Assembly: GCF_012223425.1 (NCBI RefSeq)
Contig: NZ_CP038799.1
Coordinates: forward strand, 5,750,249 to 5,814,248
Direction: 5' to 3'
Length of the DNA: 64,000 bases
Source: Mycolicibacterium frederiksbergense
GTDB lineage: Bacteria > Actinomycetota > Actinomycetes > Mycobacteriales > Mycobacteriaceae
Of the stretch, positions 9,023 to 18,259 are shown piece by piece. How positions within the stretch are numbered: position 1 is the first letter of the stretch; each line of letters starts with the position of its first letter. The translations under genes and the position numbers were made by a program. Under the pieces are notes generated by a model. That model searched no databases. It worked only from the letters and a program-made list of their open reading frames with translations, and was not told where the DNA came from.

Positions 9023-10614
9023 TGACGGCGGCCAACAGCCACCGGGCAGCGGGTTCGGCGGGCACCAACCGGCGCCTGGCCATCAGTGCCGGTGGCCTCG
9101 CGGTCACCCTCGGTGCACTCGACACCTACGTCGTCATCACCATCATGACCGACATCATGCGCGATGTCGGCATCCCGATAAATCAGATTCAGCAGGTCAC
9201 GCCCATCGTGACGAGCTATCTGCTCGGCTACATCGCGGCCATGCCCCTGCTGGGCAAGGCTTCCGACCGGTTCGGGCGCAAGCTGATACTGCAGGCCGGA
9301 TTGCTCGGATTCATGGTCGGATCGGTGGTCACCGCCCTCGCCGGTGACCTGACCACCCTGGTCATCGGACGCACCATCCTGGGAATCGCCAGTGGCGCCC
9401 TGCTTCCGGTCACCCTGGCACTGGCGGCCGATCTCTGGTCGGCCCGCGGGCGCGCCACCGTGCTCGGCGGCATCGGTGCGGCACAGGAACTCGGCAGCGT
9501 GCTGGGTCCGCTGTACGGCATCGCGGTCGTATGGGCGCTGAATACCTGGCGTGACATCTTCTGGATCAACATCCCGATGGCCGCCGTCGCGATGGTCATG
9601 ATCCACTTCAGCGTGCCCTCCCGGGACCGGGATCAACCACAACAGAAGGTGGACGTCATCGGCGGCCTCCTGCTGGCGATTGCGCTCGGCGCGGCCGTCG
9701 TCGGCCTGTACAACCCGGCACCGGACGGCAAGAACCTGTTGCCCAGCTACGGAATTCCGCTGCTGATCGTGGCGGTGCTGACCATGGTCGGGTTCTTCGT
9801 CTGGGAAAAGAAGGCCACCACCAGACTGCTGGAGCCGGCCGGGGTGAAGTTCCGCCCGTTCCTGGCCTCGCTGGCCGCGTCGTTGACTGCAGGCGCCGCA
9901 CTGATGGTGACGCTGGTCAACGTCGAACTGTTCGGCCAGGGCGTGCTCGGCATGGACAAGAACGAAGCCGTGGTGTTGCTGCTGCGGTTCCTCATCGCGC
10001 TTCCGATCGGTGCGTTGCTCGGCGGCTGGCTGGCCACCCGCATCGGCGATCGGCCCATCGCGGTCGCCGGTCTGCTGATCGCCGCGTTCGGCTACTGGCT
10101 GATCTCGCACTGGGATGTCAACGTGCTCTCGGCGCGTCACGATCTCGGGGTGTTCACGCTGCCCGCGTTCGACACCGACCTGGCGCTGGCCGGTTTCGGA
10201 CTCGGACTCGTGATCGGTCCACTGACCTCCGCGGCGCTACGGGTGGTGCCGGTCGCCGAACACGGCATCGCATCGGCGTCGGTGGTCGTCTCCCGGATGA
10301 TCGGCATGCTCATCGGTATGGCCGCGTTGTCGGCCTGGGGTCTGTACCGCTTCAACCAGATCCTGCAGTCGCTGCCCGTCGTGGACACCGGCAATCTGCT
10401 GGACGCCGGCCGACAGTTGATGGAGAACACCCGGATCGCCTACACCATGCAGTACGGCGAGATATTCGCCATCACCGCGGTGGTGTGTGTCGTCGGTGCC
10501 CTGGCATCGCTGATGATCAGCGACCGCAACCACCACGACGAGCACGACGATGACGCAGTCCCGGCAGTGAAAGATGAAGACAGTGCGGCGTTTCCGGCGC
10601 CGCCGCCGTCGTAG
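9022..10614 (+). CDS. p55: P55-type MFS transporter (14-TM DHA2-like)
   Basis: 530 aa polytopic membrane protein. The first helix (GGLAVTLGALDTYVVITIMT) is typical of the DHA2 drug/H+ antiporter group, and the loop ASDRFGRKLIL is the MFS A-motif between TM2 and TM3. The C-terminus is short, acidic and His/Asp-rich. With LprG it forms the known mycobacterial pair for triacylglyceride/lipid export and intrinsic drug tolerance (Rv1410c-Rv1411c). Coupling to lprG by a one-base overlap, and an acyltransferase gene only 18 bases downstream, place it in a three-gene operon. Confidence 0.93.
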   Translation: MTAANSHRAAGSAGTNRRLAISAGGLAVTLGALDTYVVITIMTDIMRDVGIPINQIQQVTPIVTSYLLGYIAAMPLLGKASDRFGRKLILQAGLLGFMVGSVVTALAGDLTTLVIGRTILGIASGALLPVTLALAADLWSARGRATVLGGIGAAQELGSVLGPLYGIAVVWALNTWRDIFWINIPMAAVAMVMIHFSVPSRDRDQPQQKVDVIGGLLLAIALGAAVVGLYNPAPDGKNLLPSYGIPLLIVAVLTMVGFFVWEKKATTRLLEPAGVKFRPFLASLAASLTAGAALMVTLVNVELFGQGVLGMDKNEAVVLLLRFLIALPIGALLGGWLATRIGDRPIAVAGLLIAAFGYWLISHWDVNVLSARHDLGVFTLPAFDTDLALAGFGLGLVIGPLTSAALRVVPVAEHGIASASVVVSRMIGMLIGMAALSAWGLYRFNQILQSLPVVDTGNLLDAGRQLMENTRIAYTMQYGEIFAITAVVCVVGALASLMISDRNHHDEHDDDAVPAVKDEDSAAFPAPPPS

Positions 10615-10632
10615 CCGCGTCGGGGTGACCCC

Positions 10633-11871
10633 GTGATCGACGGGCACGTCCGGGTGGCGGCCCTCGATATGGTGCACAGCCATCGCCGGTCGGCCGTCGT
10701 CGTCGGTCCACTGACGCTTCCGTCGCATGATCAGCTGACCACACGGCTCGATGCGATGACCGCGGCAGGACCGCTCGCCCGCCTGTGCCTGGAGCCCTCG
10801 GCGGCAGGTAGCCGGTGGCGCCGAGTGCGCGAGTCTGCCGAACCTCGGGTGTATCCGATTGCTGCGCCCAAAGATTCGGCGACGCTCATCGATCTGCTAC
10901 AGACCGTGCGCGGCATCGACGACCGCGCTGTCACGCTGGCCACCGCCGGTGACTGGCTGGCGATCGACTTCAGCCACGGGCTTGGTGAGATCCCGCTCAT
11001 CCACACACTGCTGGACGTGCTGTTCGGTATCACCGATGCACGCGACACCGCGACCTGGCGGCCCTACGCACGCACCCGTTCCCCGCTGGCCGCCGCGGCG
11101 GTCGCGACCTTCGGCGCCAACCCGGCCCGGCTGGCGAAACTGCTCGCAGCTCACCGCACCCGAACCGCTACCGCGCCACCCGGTGCGGAAACGCCGGGGC
11201 ACGGCACGGCGTTCACCCCGACGCCGGCCACCCGGGTGATCGGTCTGGACGCCGGGCAGGTCGCCGAGTTGCGCGCCCTCCGTGATCGGTGCCTGCCCGG
11301 GGTGAGCATGGTGGCGGTGTTCACCTGCGCGCTGTGGTCGTCGTTCGAACGGGCCGGAATCGCCGTGGACGATGTGGTGAAGATTCCCTTCGACGTACGC
11401 CGATTTCTCCCCGGCGGCCGCGACACGTTGGCCTCGTTCTCGGCCGGCCTCGATTTCGTCATCGACCGCGCCGGCGGCCCGGCGCGCCTGCACCACGAGA
11501 TGACCGAGGCCGCCACGACCGGCCGGCCGGTGGCGAATCTGTTGGTGGGCACCGCGAAGGCCCGCAGCCGCAGCGGGCGCGGTCCCCACGCGCTACCGGT
11601 ACCGGCTACGCCGAAACTGCAACTGCTGCACTCGAACCTGGGCTCGCCGCAGTGGAACGGCCCGTGGCCGTTCATCTCTGCGGAGCAGGCCTGCATGCTG
11701 GTGGCCAACGATCCCGCGACACCCACCGGGGTGACGGTGACCTCGGTGACCGTGGCGCAGAACCTGTGGTTCACCGCCGAATTCCATCGCTCGGTGTTCG
11801 ACCCGGACGCGATCAGCACGGCACTGGGTCTGCTCCCCCAGACCGTGACCGATCTCCTCTCGTCCGGCTAA
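10633..11871 (+). CDS. PapA/condensation-type acyltransferase
   Basis: 412 aa with the CoA-dependent acyltransferase/condensation fold. The catalytic HHxxxDG motif appears as SHGLGE: the second His is kept (His115), the first His is Ser and the Asp is Glu119. FDVRRFLPGG corresponds to the conserved D-x-R latch motif, and LLHSNLGSP to the SNLG strand of Pap proteins. Such enzymes esterify trehalose, phthiocerol or glycopeptide acceptors in mycobacteria; the substrate here is unknown. The GTG start is 18 bases after p55. The stop overlaps that of the convergent glycosyltransferase by 2 bases. The modified motif means activity is likely but unproven. Confidence 0.8.
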   Translation: MIDGHVRVAALDMVHSHRRSAVVVGPLTLPSHDQLTTRLDAMTAAGPLARLCLEPSAAGSRWRRVRESAEPRVYPIAAPKDSATLIDLLQTVRGIDDRAVTLATAGDWLAIDFSHGLGEIPLIHTLLDVLFGITDARDTATWRPYARTRSPLAAAAVATFGANPARLAKLLAAHRTRTATAPPGAETPGHGTAFTPTPATRVIGLDAGQVAELRALRDRCLPGVSMVAVFTCALWSSFERAGIAVDDVVKIPFDVRRFLPGGRDTLASFSAGLDFVIDRAGGPARLHHEMTEAATTGRPVANLLVGTAKARSRSGRGPHALPVPATPKLQLLHSNLGSPQWNGPWPFISAEQACMLVANDPATPTGVTVTSVTVAQNLWFTAEFHRSVFDPDAISTALGLLPQTVTDLLSSG

Positions 11872-13136
11872 CCCGCTCGCCGCATCGGCGACGACCGGCG
11901 ACCCTGCCGCCGTCCCTGCCACAGTGCCCACGGCCCACCCAGCACCGACAGCACCTCGGTGCGTCCGACCGACCTGGGCACGTCATCGCCGAGATCGACC
12001 GGGGGCACCATCACCGCGCCGTAATCAGCACCGGCACGCAGCGAGGACCGGAAGTGTCGGCGCGCCACCCCGAAAGCCAGTCGCCGGTGCTGACGGTCCA
12101 GTGTCACCTTGGTCAGCCAGGCGCCGAGGCCCAGCCCGTATCCGCGGGCCTGGACCAACAGCGCCCCGCCATCGCTGCGGTGACGGTGCCACACGATCGC
12201 GGCAGGCTCGTTGACCAGGGTGTGCCCGGCCGCCACCAGGCGGAAGAACATGTCGATGTCCTCACCACCCTTGGTCGAGGTGCCGGCGCCGAGCGCCTCG
12301 TCGAACCCGCCCATGGCAATGGCGGCACCGCGTGTGATCGCGAAGTTCGCACCGGTGCCGTAGATGCCGACCTGAAACGGGAACAGCGGCAGATCCTTTG
12401 GCGGATCGGCCAGTGAGTAGGTACGCGGTGCCAGCGTGGCCGCCCATGACACCCGCTGATCGAAATAGGCCTGCGCCGCGGTGCGCAGCTCGCCGCTGGG
12501 CACCATGCCGCACACACAGGACACGTCGTCGGCACGAGCGAATCCGCGGGCCAGCCCGTGCAGCCAGTGGGGGTCCACCACGACATCGTCATCGGTGAAC
12601 GCCACGATGCCGTGGCGGGCGGCGCGCAGCCCGGCATTGCGCGCATTCGACAGTCCGGCAACGGGTTCGGTCACCCTTCGGACCCGCGGGTCGGCAGCGG
12701 AGGCGATGACCCGTGCAGTGGCATCGGTGGTAGGGGCATTGTCGACGACCACGATCTCGAAGTCCGGGTAGTCGATGGTGCGCAGTGAGGCGAGCGCACC
12801 GGCCAGGTCGTCCGGTCGGTCACGGGTGCACAGCACGACCGAGATCGGCGGCAGCGAAAGCTCCCCGGCCGGTGCCGGGTCCCGGAGCCGATCCGGAATC
12901 CTCAGGGTGACGGCACCGTCCACGATATCGGCTTCGACGAAATCGACCGGATCGGTTCCGTTTCGCAAAAGTATTCGTGCCCTGCGGTATTCGTCCGGCC
13001 GATTGATCACGACGGTGACCTGACCATCGTGTTCACCGATGGTGTCGATGTCGAGGGAGCCGATCCAGCGGGCGTGCCCGCCGTCGGGGCTGCCGACGAA
13101 GTTCATCACGGGATCGATCCTCAGATCGGCGGTCAC
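11868..13136 (-). CDS. GT2 family glycosyltransferase
   Basis: 422 aa. An N-terminal domain of about 110 residues precedes a GT-A core starting at PPISVVLCTRDRPDDLAGAL, with VVVDNAPTTD, the metal-binding DDDVVVDPHWL motif and the acceptor-side GGEDIDMFFRLVAAG. A C-terminal basic/hydrophobic tail may touch the membrane. It is a putative inverting glycosyltransferase for an envelope glycan; donor and acceptor cannot be read from the sequence. The GTG start at 13136 forms GTGA with the TGA of the GH16 gene, so it is the last gene of a tightly coupled operon. A longer upstream in-frame extension would lie entirely inside the GH16 gene. Confidence 0.88.
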   Translation of the reverse strand: MTADLRIDPVMNFVGSPDGGHARWIGSLDIDTIGEHDGQVTVVINRPDEYRRARILLRNGTDPVDFVEADIVDGAVTLRIPDRLRDPAPAGELSLPPISVVLCTRDRPDDLAGALASLRTIDYPDFEIVVVDNAPTTDATARVIASAADPRVRRVTEPVAGLSNARNAGLRAARHGIVAFTDDDVVVDPHWLHGLARGFARADDVSCVCGMVPSGELRTAAQAYFDQRVSWAATLAPRTYSLADPPKDLPLFPFQVGIYGTGANFAITRGAAIAMGGFDEALGAGTSTKGGEDIDMFFRLVAAGHTLVNEPAAIVWHRHRSDGGALLVQARGYGLGLGAWLTKVTLDRQHRRLAFGVARRHFRSSLRAGADYGAVMVPPVDLGDDVPRSVGRTEVLSVLGGPWALWQGRRQGRRSSPMRRAG

Positions 13137-13933
13137 AGTTCGGTCACCCTCACCCAATCGACGAGCATGGTGGTCGGGAACGGGGTGGACCCGTCCGCCG
13201 GGCCGGGCCAGTTCCCGCCGACCGCCAGATTCAGCAGGAGTTCGAACGGCGCGTCGAAAACCCATGTCGCGCCGTCCGCGAGGTTGAACGGTGTGATGGT
13301 CAGCAGGGTGAGATCGTCGACACCGGTGACGATGCGACCCGGTGTGCGTTCCACCCAGTAGGTGCGGAACACACCGGCCAGCGGGAACGGGACCGGACCC
13401 GCCGCCGACATCTGCTGGCCACGTTCGGTTCCCGCCTGCGGGGCGTGTACGGCCGAATGCCATTCGGTGGCGTGGTTGAGTGTCTCGATCACGTCGATCT
13501 CACCGGCCGCCGGCCACCCGACTTCGTCGAGATTCGCGCCGAGCAGCCAGAAGGCCGGGTGTAGACCCGTTCCGGCCGGAAGGGATATGCGTGCTTCCGC
13601 GCGACCGTAGGTGAAGGCGAACGTGTTGGCGGTGCTGATCCGTGCGGAGGTGATCTGACCGCCGGCATCCCGTCGTGCGGTCAGGGCCAGGTGGCCGTTG
13701 CCGTCCAGGCTGATGTTGTCGGGGTGGTCGGTGTATATCTGCGATTCATTGTTGCCCCAGCCGCCTCCGCCGGTGGCCACCTGCCAGATTCCGTCGGGCG
13801 GACTGCCCGCGGGCCCATCGAACTCAGCGTCCAACAGCACCCGGGGTTGCCCGGAGGCGGTGCCTGTCAGCGCACAGGAGCACACCAGTATGCCGACGAA
13901 GAGGAGGGCACCGTATCGCAGCAACGGCCTCAT
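13133..13933 (-). CDS. exported GH16 family glycoside hydrolase (probable lipoprotein)
   Basis: 266 aa. The N-terminus MRPLLRYGALLFVGILVCSC is a signal peptide with a possible lipobox (VCSC, Cys20). The GH16 catalytic signature EIDVIE is intact: Glu145 nucleophile, Asp147 and Glu150 acid/base. FWLLGANLDEVGWPAAGEID and the C-terminal LLLNLAVGGNWPG also match. GH16 enzymes cut beta-1,3/1,4-glucans, galactans and similar polymers. Lying between glycosyltransferase and membrane genes, it may trim or release the polymer this operon makes, as ExoK-like enzymes do for exopolysaccharides. Its ATG overlaps the upstream stop as ATGA. Confidence 0.9.
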   Translation of the reverse strand: MRPLLRYGALLFVGILVCSCALTGTASGQPRVLLDAEFDGPAGSPPDGIWQVATGGGGWGNNESQIYTDHPDNISLDGNGHLALTARRDAGGQITSARISTANTFAFTYGRAEARISLPAGTGLHPAFWLLGANLDEVGWPAAGEIDVIETLNHATEWHSAVHAPQAGTERGQQMSAAGPVPFPLAGVFRTYWVERTPGRIVTGVDDLTLLTITPFNLADGATWVFDAPFELLLNLAVGGNWPGPADGSTPFPTTMLVDWVRVTEL

Positions 13934-14457
13934 GCCGGCACCCCGTCGGGCGTATCGGTGGGGGCGGGCACGCGCGTACCCGCCGCCCATCCCAGCACGA
14001 TGACCGACATCAGCACCGGGTAGCTCACCGGCATTGCGGTCACGACGGTGTCCAGCGCGGATGCCTGTCCGCTCACCGATACGAGATGACCGACAAGGGC
14101 CGCCGATCCGGCGCCGGCGAGCAGCAGCCGCAGTGGTGCAGGCAGTTTCGTGCCGGTGCCGATCATGAAGATGCCCGTCGCGCCGAGCACGGCGAACGCC
14201 GCATCCAGGGTGGCGCGTGTCGCGTGGTCGGCGACGATACCGGTGAGCGCCATGGCGATCCCGGCCGCCGCGAGCAGGGTCGCGGGCGTGCCCGCGACGA
14301 CTCGCCGGGCGCCCAGCGTCGCCGCCGTCACCGTCATGGCCAGACCGGTCAGGATGAGCGCCGCCGGCCTGACCGCCGGGAACAGCCACTCGGCGAAGAA
14401 GGAGATCGCGACGACGCCGGCGGCCGCGATCCGGGGATGGTGCAGCAGTGCGTTCAT
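13930..14457 (-). CDS. small integral membrane protein (DUF998-like)
   Basis: 175 aa with about five or six hydrophobic helices (VVAISFFAEWLFPAV, LILTGLAMTVTAATLGA, LLAAAGIAMALTGIVADHA, AAFAVLGATGIFMIGTG, LLLAGAGSAALVGHLV, VLMSVIVLGWAAG). The overall pattern resembles the DUF998 type also suggested for the 17606-18259 product. No catalytic motif is visible. It overlaps both neighbours by 4 bases (ATGA at each end), so it is obligately co-translated with the GT2 and GH16 genes. A role in assembling or moving the glycan is inferred only from context. Confidence 0.8.
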   Translation of the reverse strand: MNALLHHPRIAAAGVVAISFFAEWLFPAVRPAALILTGLAMTVTAATLGARRVVAGTPATLLAAAGIAMALTGIVADHATRATLDAAFAVLGATGIFMIGTGTKLPAPLRLLLAGAGSAALVGHLVSVSGQASALDTVVTAMPVSYPVLMSVIVLGWAAGTRVPAPTDTPDGVPA

Positions 14458-15398
14458 CGATGGCGCCCCTGATGTGCGGTGACCAGCAGACCTGTCGCGA
14501 ATCCAGTTGCCGTGTAGAGGAATCCGGCGATCAGCGCGAGCAGTCGGCGCGGATTGCGGCGGGCCTGCCAGGCACCCGAGGTGAGTATGCGGGTGGTGTA
14601 GCTGCGTTCGCTGGAGAGCGCGGCCTGCCGACCGGAGATCCGGGACAGTGCGGCCTTGGACCGCCCCTCCTGATAGCAGCGACGGGTGAAATAGCGCAGA
14701 GTGGCGCGCTCCGCGGGAACATGATGGGAGACACGGAAAGCGGTGTGCCGGATGATCCGTTGTGCCGGGAACTCGGCGCGCAGCTGAACGCCCATCAGCG
14801 TTTCCTCGCAGCCGGTGGGGAGGTCGCCCACCCGGCCGAGTTTCGTCGAGAACCCGTTGATGTGGTGCAGAGCGGTACGCCGTACGGCCATGGCCGCGCC
14901 GATCGGGTTGCGGATCTGATCGCCGCAGGCCGGTAGTCCCCGGTAGTCGCACCCGACGACCCAGCCGTACTCTGCGGGGAACCAGTCCGGTGCCGAGCCG
15001 GCCTGCCAGTCCGCGTCCACCGCACCGCCGATCGCGACGATGGCCGGGTCGACGAACGCCCGCCGCGCTCCGTCGAGGGCGCCCGCGGTGAGCACCGCGT
15101 CATCGTCGATGAACACCACGATCTCGTTGCCGCAACGTCGCACCCCGGTGTTGCGGGCGCCGGACAGCCCCCGTTCACACGTGTTGGGAACGAGGATCAC
15201 CGAGTCCGGCAGTGCGGTCGACAGATCGTCGAGCAGATCGTCGTTGTGGTCGACGACGACGATGACCTCATCCCCCGTCCCGGCGAGCTGGTTCAGCGCC
15301 GATTCGACGACGCGTAGCACCTGCGCCCGGCGGGCCGCGGTGTAGCAGCACACCACGACCGACAGCCGGGTGGCGGTGACCGGCATGGTGTCAGCCAC
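14454..15398 (-). CDS. GT2 family glycosyltransferase
   Basis: 314 aa. Its GT-A core has LSVVVCCYTAARRAQVL, VIVVVDHNDD, RGLSGARNTGVR and the DDDAVLTAGAL metal motif, then GCEETLMGVQLRAEFP on the acceptor side. A C-terminal hydrophobic segment (LLALIAGFLYTATGFATGLLV) probably anchors it to the membrane. I chose the GTG at 15398 because AAGGGGAG lies 7 bases upstream; an internal ATG at 15386 is possible. It overlaps the preceding polytopic-protein gene by 8 bases and the next gene by 4. Sugar specificity cannot be read from the sequence. Confidence 0.9.
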   Translation of the reverse strand: MADTMPVTATRLSVVVCCYTAARRAQVLRVVESALNQLAGTGDEVIVVVDHNDDLLDDLSTALPDSVILVPNTCERGLSGARNTGVRRCGNEIVVFIDDDAVLTAGALDGARRAFVDPAIVAIGGAVDADWQAGSAPDWFPAEYGWVVGCDYRGLPACGDQIRNPIGAAMAVRRTALHHINGFSTKLGRVGDLPTGCEETLMGVQLRAEFPAQRIIRHTAFRVSHHVPAERATLRYFTRRCYQEGRSKAALSRISGRQAALSSERSYTTRILTSGAWQARRNPRRLLALIAGFLYTATGFATGLLVTAHQGRHR

Positions 15399-17586
15399 CG
15401 TCGGACTCCCCTTCGGCTACGTTCTCGTGGTTGATACTCCGGAACACCAGCGTGGCGCCGTCTTCGTAGAACACCGACCAGTTCGGCGAGTTTCGCAGCG
15501 CCTCCTGCAGGATCTCGATCGACTCGGGACGGTAGTCGCCGTAGTAGCGCAGCGCCTTGTTCGACTGCTCGCTGAACATCAGGTACGCCATGTATGCCTC
15601 GCGGGTGGCGTTGTCATTGAGGATGTCGATGTCGTTCTCAGCGGGGAAGTTCTTCTTCAGCTCCGCGAGATTCGGATCCTGACCATCCCACAGGTCGTAG
15701 GCGATCGTCTCGTCGAAATACGGGTTGAAATACACCACGTCGGCGTAGTCGGCGTTCAGTCGGGTCGGCAATCCGCCGAGGCGCATCATCACCAGTCTGG
15801 TGCGCTGATCCGCGTCGGTGGTGATCGAGTCCATCAGATCGACCTGGGCACGGGTCTCCAGCACCATCGGCCACAAAGCGACATAACCGTGCAGCCCGGC
15901 GAGTGACACCCCACTCAACCCGAGCACGGCGATCGCCCGGATGGCGGCGGCGCGCGGACCGCACCATTTCCGATCGACGGCAGCCACCACGGCGGGCGCG
16001 ATCAGGATCGCGCAGCCGAGCAGCGCGTACAGATACACCCGGAAGATGGCCTCGCCGCCGTAGTTCTGCCCCAGCAGCAGGCCGAACGATGAGAAGGCCA
16101 CGATGGACAGCCCGATCACCGGGCGCTTGCGCCGCCACAACCAGATCGCACTGCCGAAGGCCGTGGCCACCACCGTGAGTGACAGCGCGCGTACCACCGC
16201 CGAGGTGAAATCCTTTGCGGGCATACCGGAACTGACGACGTTGCTGGTGGCGTTGCTCACCACGCTGCTTCCGGAGAACATGCCGTAGGGCAGCACCGCC
16301 TCCAGGTTCAGCAGCAGGTAACTGCCCACGATCGCCACCATCACCACCGAGATCCACCAGGGCCGGGCGCGCCTGAACACACACAGCCCGCATGCCACCG
16401 CGACCGCCCAGAAGGGGGTGAGTTGGTGGGTGGGCACCGTCGCCGCGAACACCACGATGGCCAGCACCCCGCTCGCACGGCTACGTGGCGATGCCAGCAA
16501 CAGCACGATCATGCCGAAGGCCAACGCCAGAGACCATGCCTGCGGCGAAAAGTATTCCTGCCCCACCCAGTTGAACACCTCGGCCAGGAAGGCCGCGGCG
16601 ATCGCGGTGCGACGCGAGCGCCCGAGAACCCGCGCCGCGCAGTAGACGGCAAGCGCAATGAGCACATGGATGACCGGGGCGAAGACATGGGCGATGGTGA
16701 TCGGGGCGATGCCGGTGACATCGCTGAACCACGCGAACATCACGAAGAACGCCGACCATTGCGCGTAGATGTCGGTGCCGTCGGGCGCGATGCGCCCGTT
16801 CACCAGGATGTAGTCGACGACCGCGAGATGTTTGTAGGTCCAGTCATAGAGCGGGACCTCGGTGGCCACCACGGTGGTGACCCGGGAAACGATGATGGCC
16901 GCACCGACCGCGACCGCCGCCGGAATCAACCGGCGGTCACGCACCGCAACCAGTAACGCCCATGCGCAGACGACGATGCAGACGGCAAGCAACGGTCCCG
17001 TCCCGGAGAACAGCAGGCCGTAGTAGCTGGCCTCGACGCCGGGAAGTCCAGGTACGGCAGCCAGCCAGACCCCCAGGGCGAGGGCACTGAGCAGCAGCGA
17101 AAGGTGTTCGCGGACAACCGACTGACCAGCCACGGACGAAACGGGGACCGGCCGCCAACGGACACCGGTGGCAGCGGTCAGCGGGGTGTCACGGTGGCGG
17201 TAGTACCAGTACGCGCTGCTCCCGCACACCCCGACGATCTGCACCCACAGGATCTCGGGCGGGCTCCATCGATATGACCACATCGCCGCCATCGCCACCA
17301 ACGTGGTGATCGCCGCGCCCAGTATCGGCACCGTGGACAACACGGCCCGCCGCGGGATACGTACCCAGGTCAGCACCGCTGCGCCGGGACCGATGGCGAC
17401 GAACACCATCAAGCTGACCGCCCGCACCCCGTCCGGCAGCCCGGTCAGCGCGAGAACACCCGCGGCCGCACCCGCGACCGCGAGATCGGGCTGCCTCAGC
17501 CGCAGAACGGGTACCCGGCGCCGGGCGGGTTGAGCCGCCGCGCCGGTCGGAACATGACCGACGCTCGGCTGCAGCGTCGCGGTCAT
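15391..17586 (-). CDS. large polytopic membrane protein, possible glycan polymerase or GT-C type transferase
   Basis: 731 aa. Residues 1-50 are cytoplasmic-like, followed by roughly 14 hydrophobic helices up to about residue 560 and a C-terminal soluble domain (RAQVDLMDSITTDADQRTRL ... NWSVFYEDGATLVF). The long loop after the middle helices (EVPLYDWTYKHLAVVDYILV, ending DIYAQWSAFF) has the acidic and aromatic residues common in lipid-linked sugar polymerases and GT-C enzymes, but I recognise no named family. The ATG at 17586 lies 19 bases after the upstream stop; a longer GTG start is less likely. In this operon it could polymerise or ligate the repeat unit outside the membrane. Confidence 0.75.
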   Translation of the reverse strand: MTATLQPSVGHVPTGAAAQPARRRVPVLRLRQPDLAVAGAAAGVLALTGLPDGVRAVSLMVFVAIGPGAAVLTWVRIPRRAVLSTVPILGAAITTLVAMAAMWSYRWSPPEILWVQIVGVCGSSAYWYYRHRDTPLTAATGVRWRPVPVSSVAGQSVVREHLSLLLSALALGVWLAAVPGLPGVEASYYGLLFSGTGPLLAVCIVVCAWALLVAVRDRRLIPAAVAVGAAIIVSRVTTVVATEVPLYDWTYKHLAVVDYILVNGRIAPDGTDIYAQWSAFFVMFAWFSDVTGIAPITIAHVFAPVIHVLIALAVYCAARVLGRSRRTAIAAAFLAEVFNWVGQEYFSPQAWSLALAFGMIVLLLASPRSRASGVLAIVVFAATVPTHQLTPFWAVAVACGLCVFRRARPWWISVVMVAIVGSYLLLNLEAVLPYGMFSGSSVVSNATSNVVSSGMPAKDFTSAVVRALSLTVVATAFGSAIWLWRRKRPVIGLSIVAFSSFGLLLGQNYGGEAIFRVYLYALLGCAILIAPAVVAAVDRKWCGPRAAAIRAIAVLGLSGVSLAGLHGYVALWPMVLETRAQVDLMDSITTDADQRTRLVMMRLGGLPTRLNADYADVVYFNPYFDETIAYDLWDGQDPNLAELKKNFPAENDIDILNDNATREAYMAYLMFSEQSNKALRYYGDYRPESIEILQEALRNSPNWSVFYEDGATLVFRSINHENVAEGESDGG

Positions 17587-17605
17587 CGCCGGAACCGCCT
17601 GTCGT

Positions 17606-18259
17606 TCATCGTGTGTGCCCGACGAGCTCACGGCTGCCGCTGTCCCGGGCCGGTGCGTGCACGAAAGCGGCAGTCCCGACGGTGATGACCGCCACCAGGG
17701 TTCCGTAGACGCACAGTCGCTGGGCCCCACCGGGGCCGAAGACGTCCTGCCCACCCACGTAGACGAGATAGCCGCACAGTCCGATCAAGCCGGCGAGCAC
17801 CGCGACGCCGCGCCGCTCCCCCGACATGGCTGCCGTCGAGGTCACGGCGATGAGCAACGCGCTCACCGATCCCAGCGACATGAAAACCGCGGTGGCGGTG
17901 GTGTTCCAGGAGTAGCTCACGTTCTGGGTGATGATGCCGCTGGCGGCCAGGGCCACTCCCGACACCAGCAGCAGAAGGACGCTGCCGCGGTCGGCCCTGC
18001 GTTGCGCGCCCAAGCTGGCCGCGACAAAGGCGACTGCCACACCCGTTGCCACCAGGGCGACGTTCATCACCCGGTACAATTCGCTGCACGGCCAGTTGCC
18101 GACCGGTCCGCAGAACGCGATTCCCAGCGGGCCGACCAGATCGTCGCGGTAGCCGTAGAGGCCGCGCCAGGAAGCCGAGACCACCCACTCGGCGGCGAAG
18201 TACACCAGCGGCACCAGCGATACCCACCCGGTGACCCGGGCCAGAACTAACGGACGCAC
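17606..18259 (-). CDS. DUF998-like integral membrane protein
   Basis: 217 aa from the GTG at 18259 (MRPLVLARVTGWVSLVPLVY), behind GGAGG. A longer GTG start at 18307 would add 16 polar residues. About six helices; GPLGIAFCGPVGNWPCSELY followed by RVMNVALVATGVAVAFVAA matches the DUF998 layout, in which an extracellular loop precedes an Asn-containing helix. It is the first gene of the minus-strand glycan operon and is divergent from the flippase-NRPS fusion. Function unknown. Confidence 0.75.
   Translation of the reverse strand: MRPLVLARVTGWVSLVPLVYFAAEWVVSASWRGLYGYRDDLVGPLGIAFCGPVGNWPCSELYRVMNVALVATGVAVAFVAASLGAQRRADRGSVLLLLVSGVALAASGIITQNVSYSWNTTATAVFMSLGSVSALLIAVTSTAAMSGERRGVAVLAGLIGLCGYLVYVGGQDVFGPGGAQRLCVYGTLVAVITVGTAAFVHAPARDSGSRELVGHTR

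Noticed and set aside
8701..10140. A 479-codon minus-strand frame across lprG and p55
   Set aside because: No helices or motifs; the plus strand has clear LprG and MFS signatures.
13137..13463. A 109-residue N-terminal extension of the GT2 at 11868-13136
   Set aside because: It lies wholly inside the GH16 gene in another frame, is His/Arg-rich, and the GTGA junction gives a natural start.
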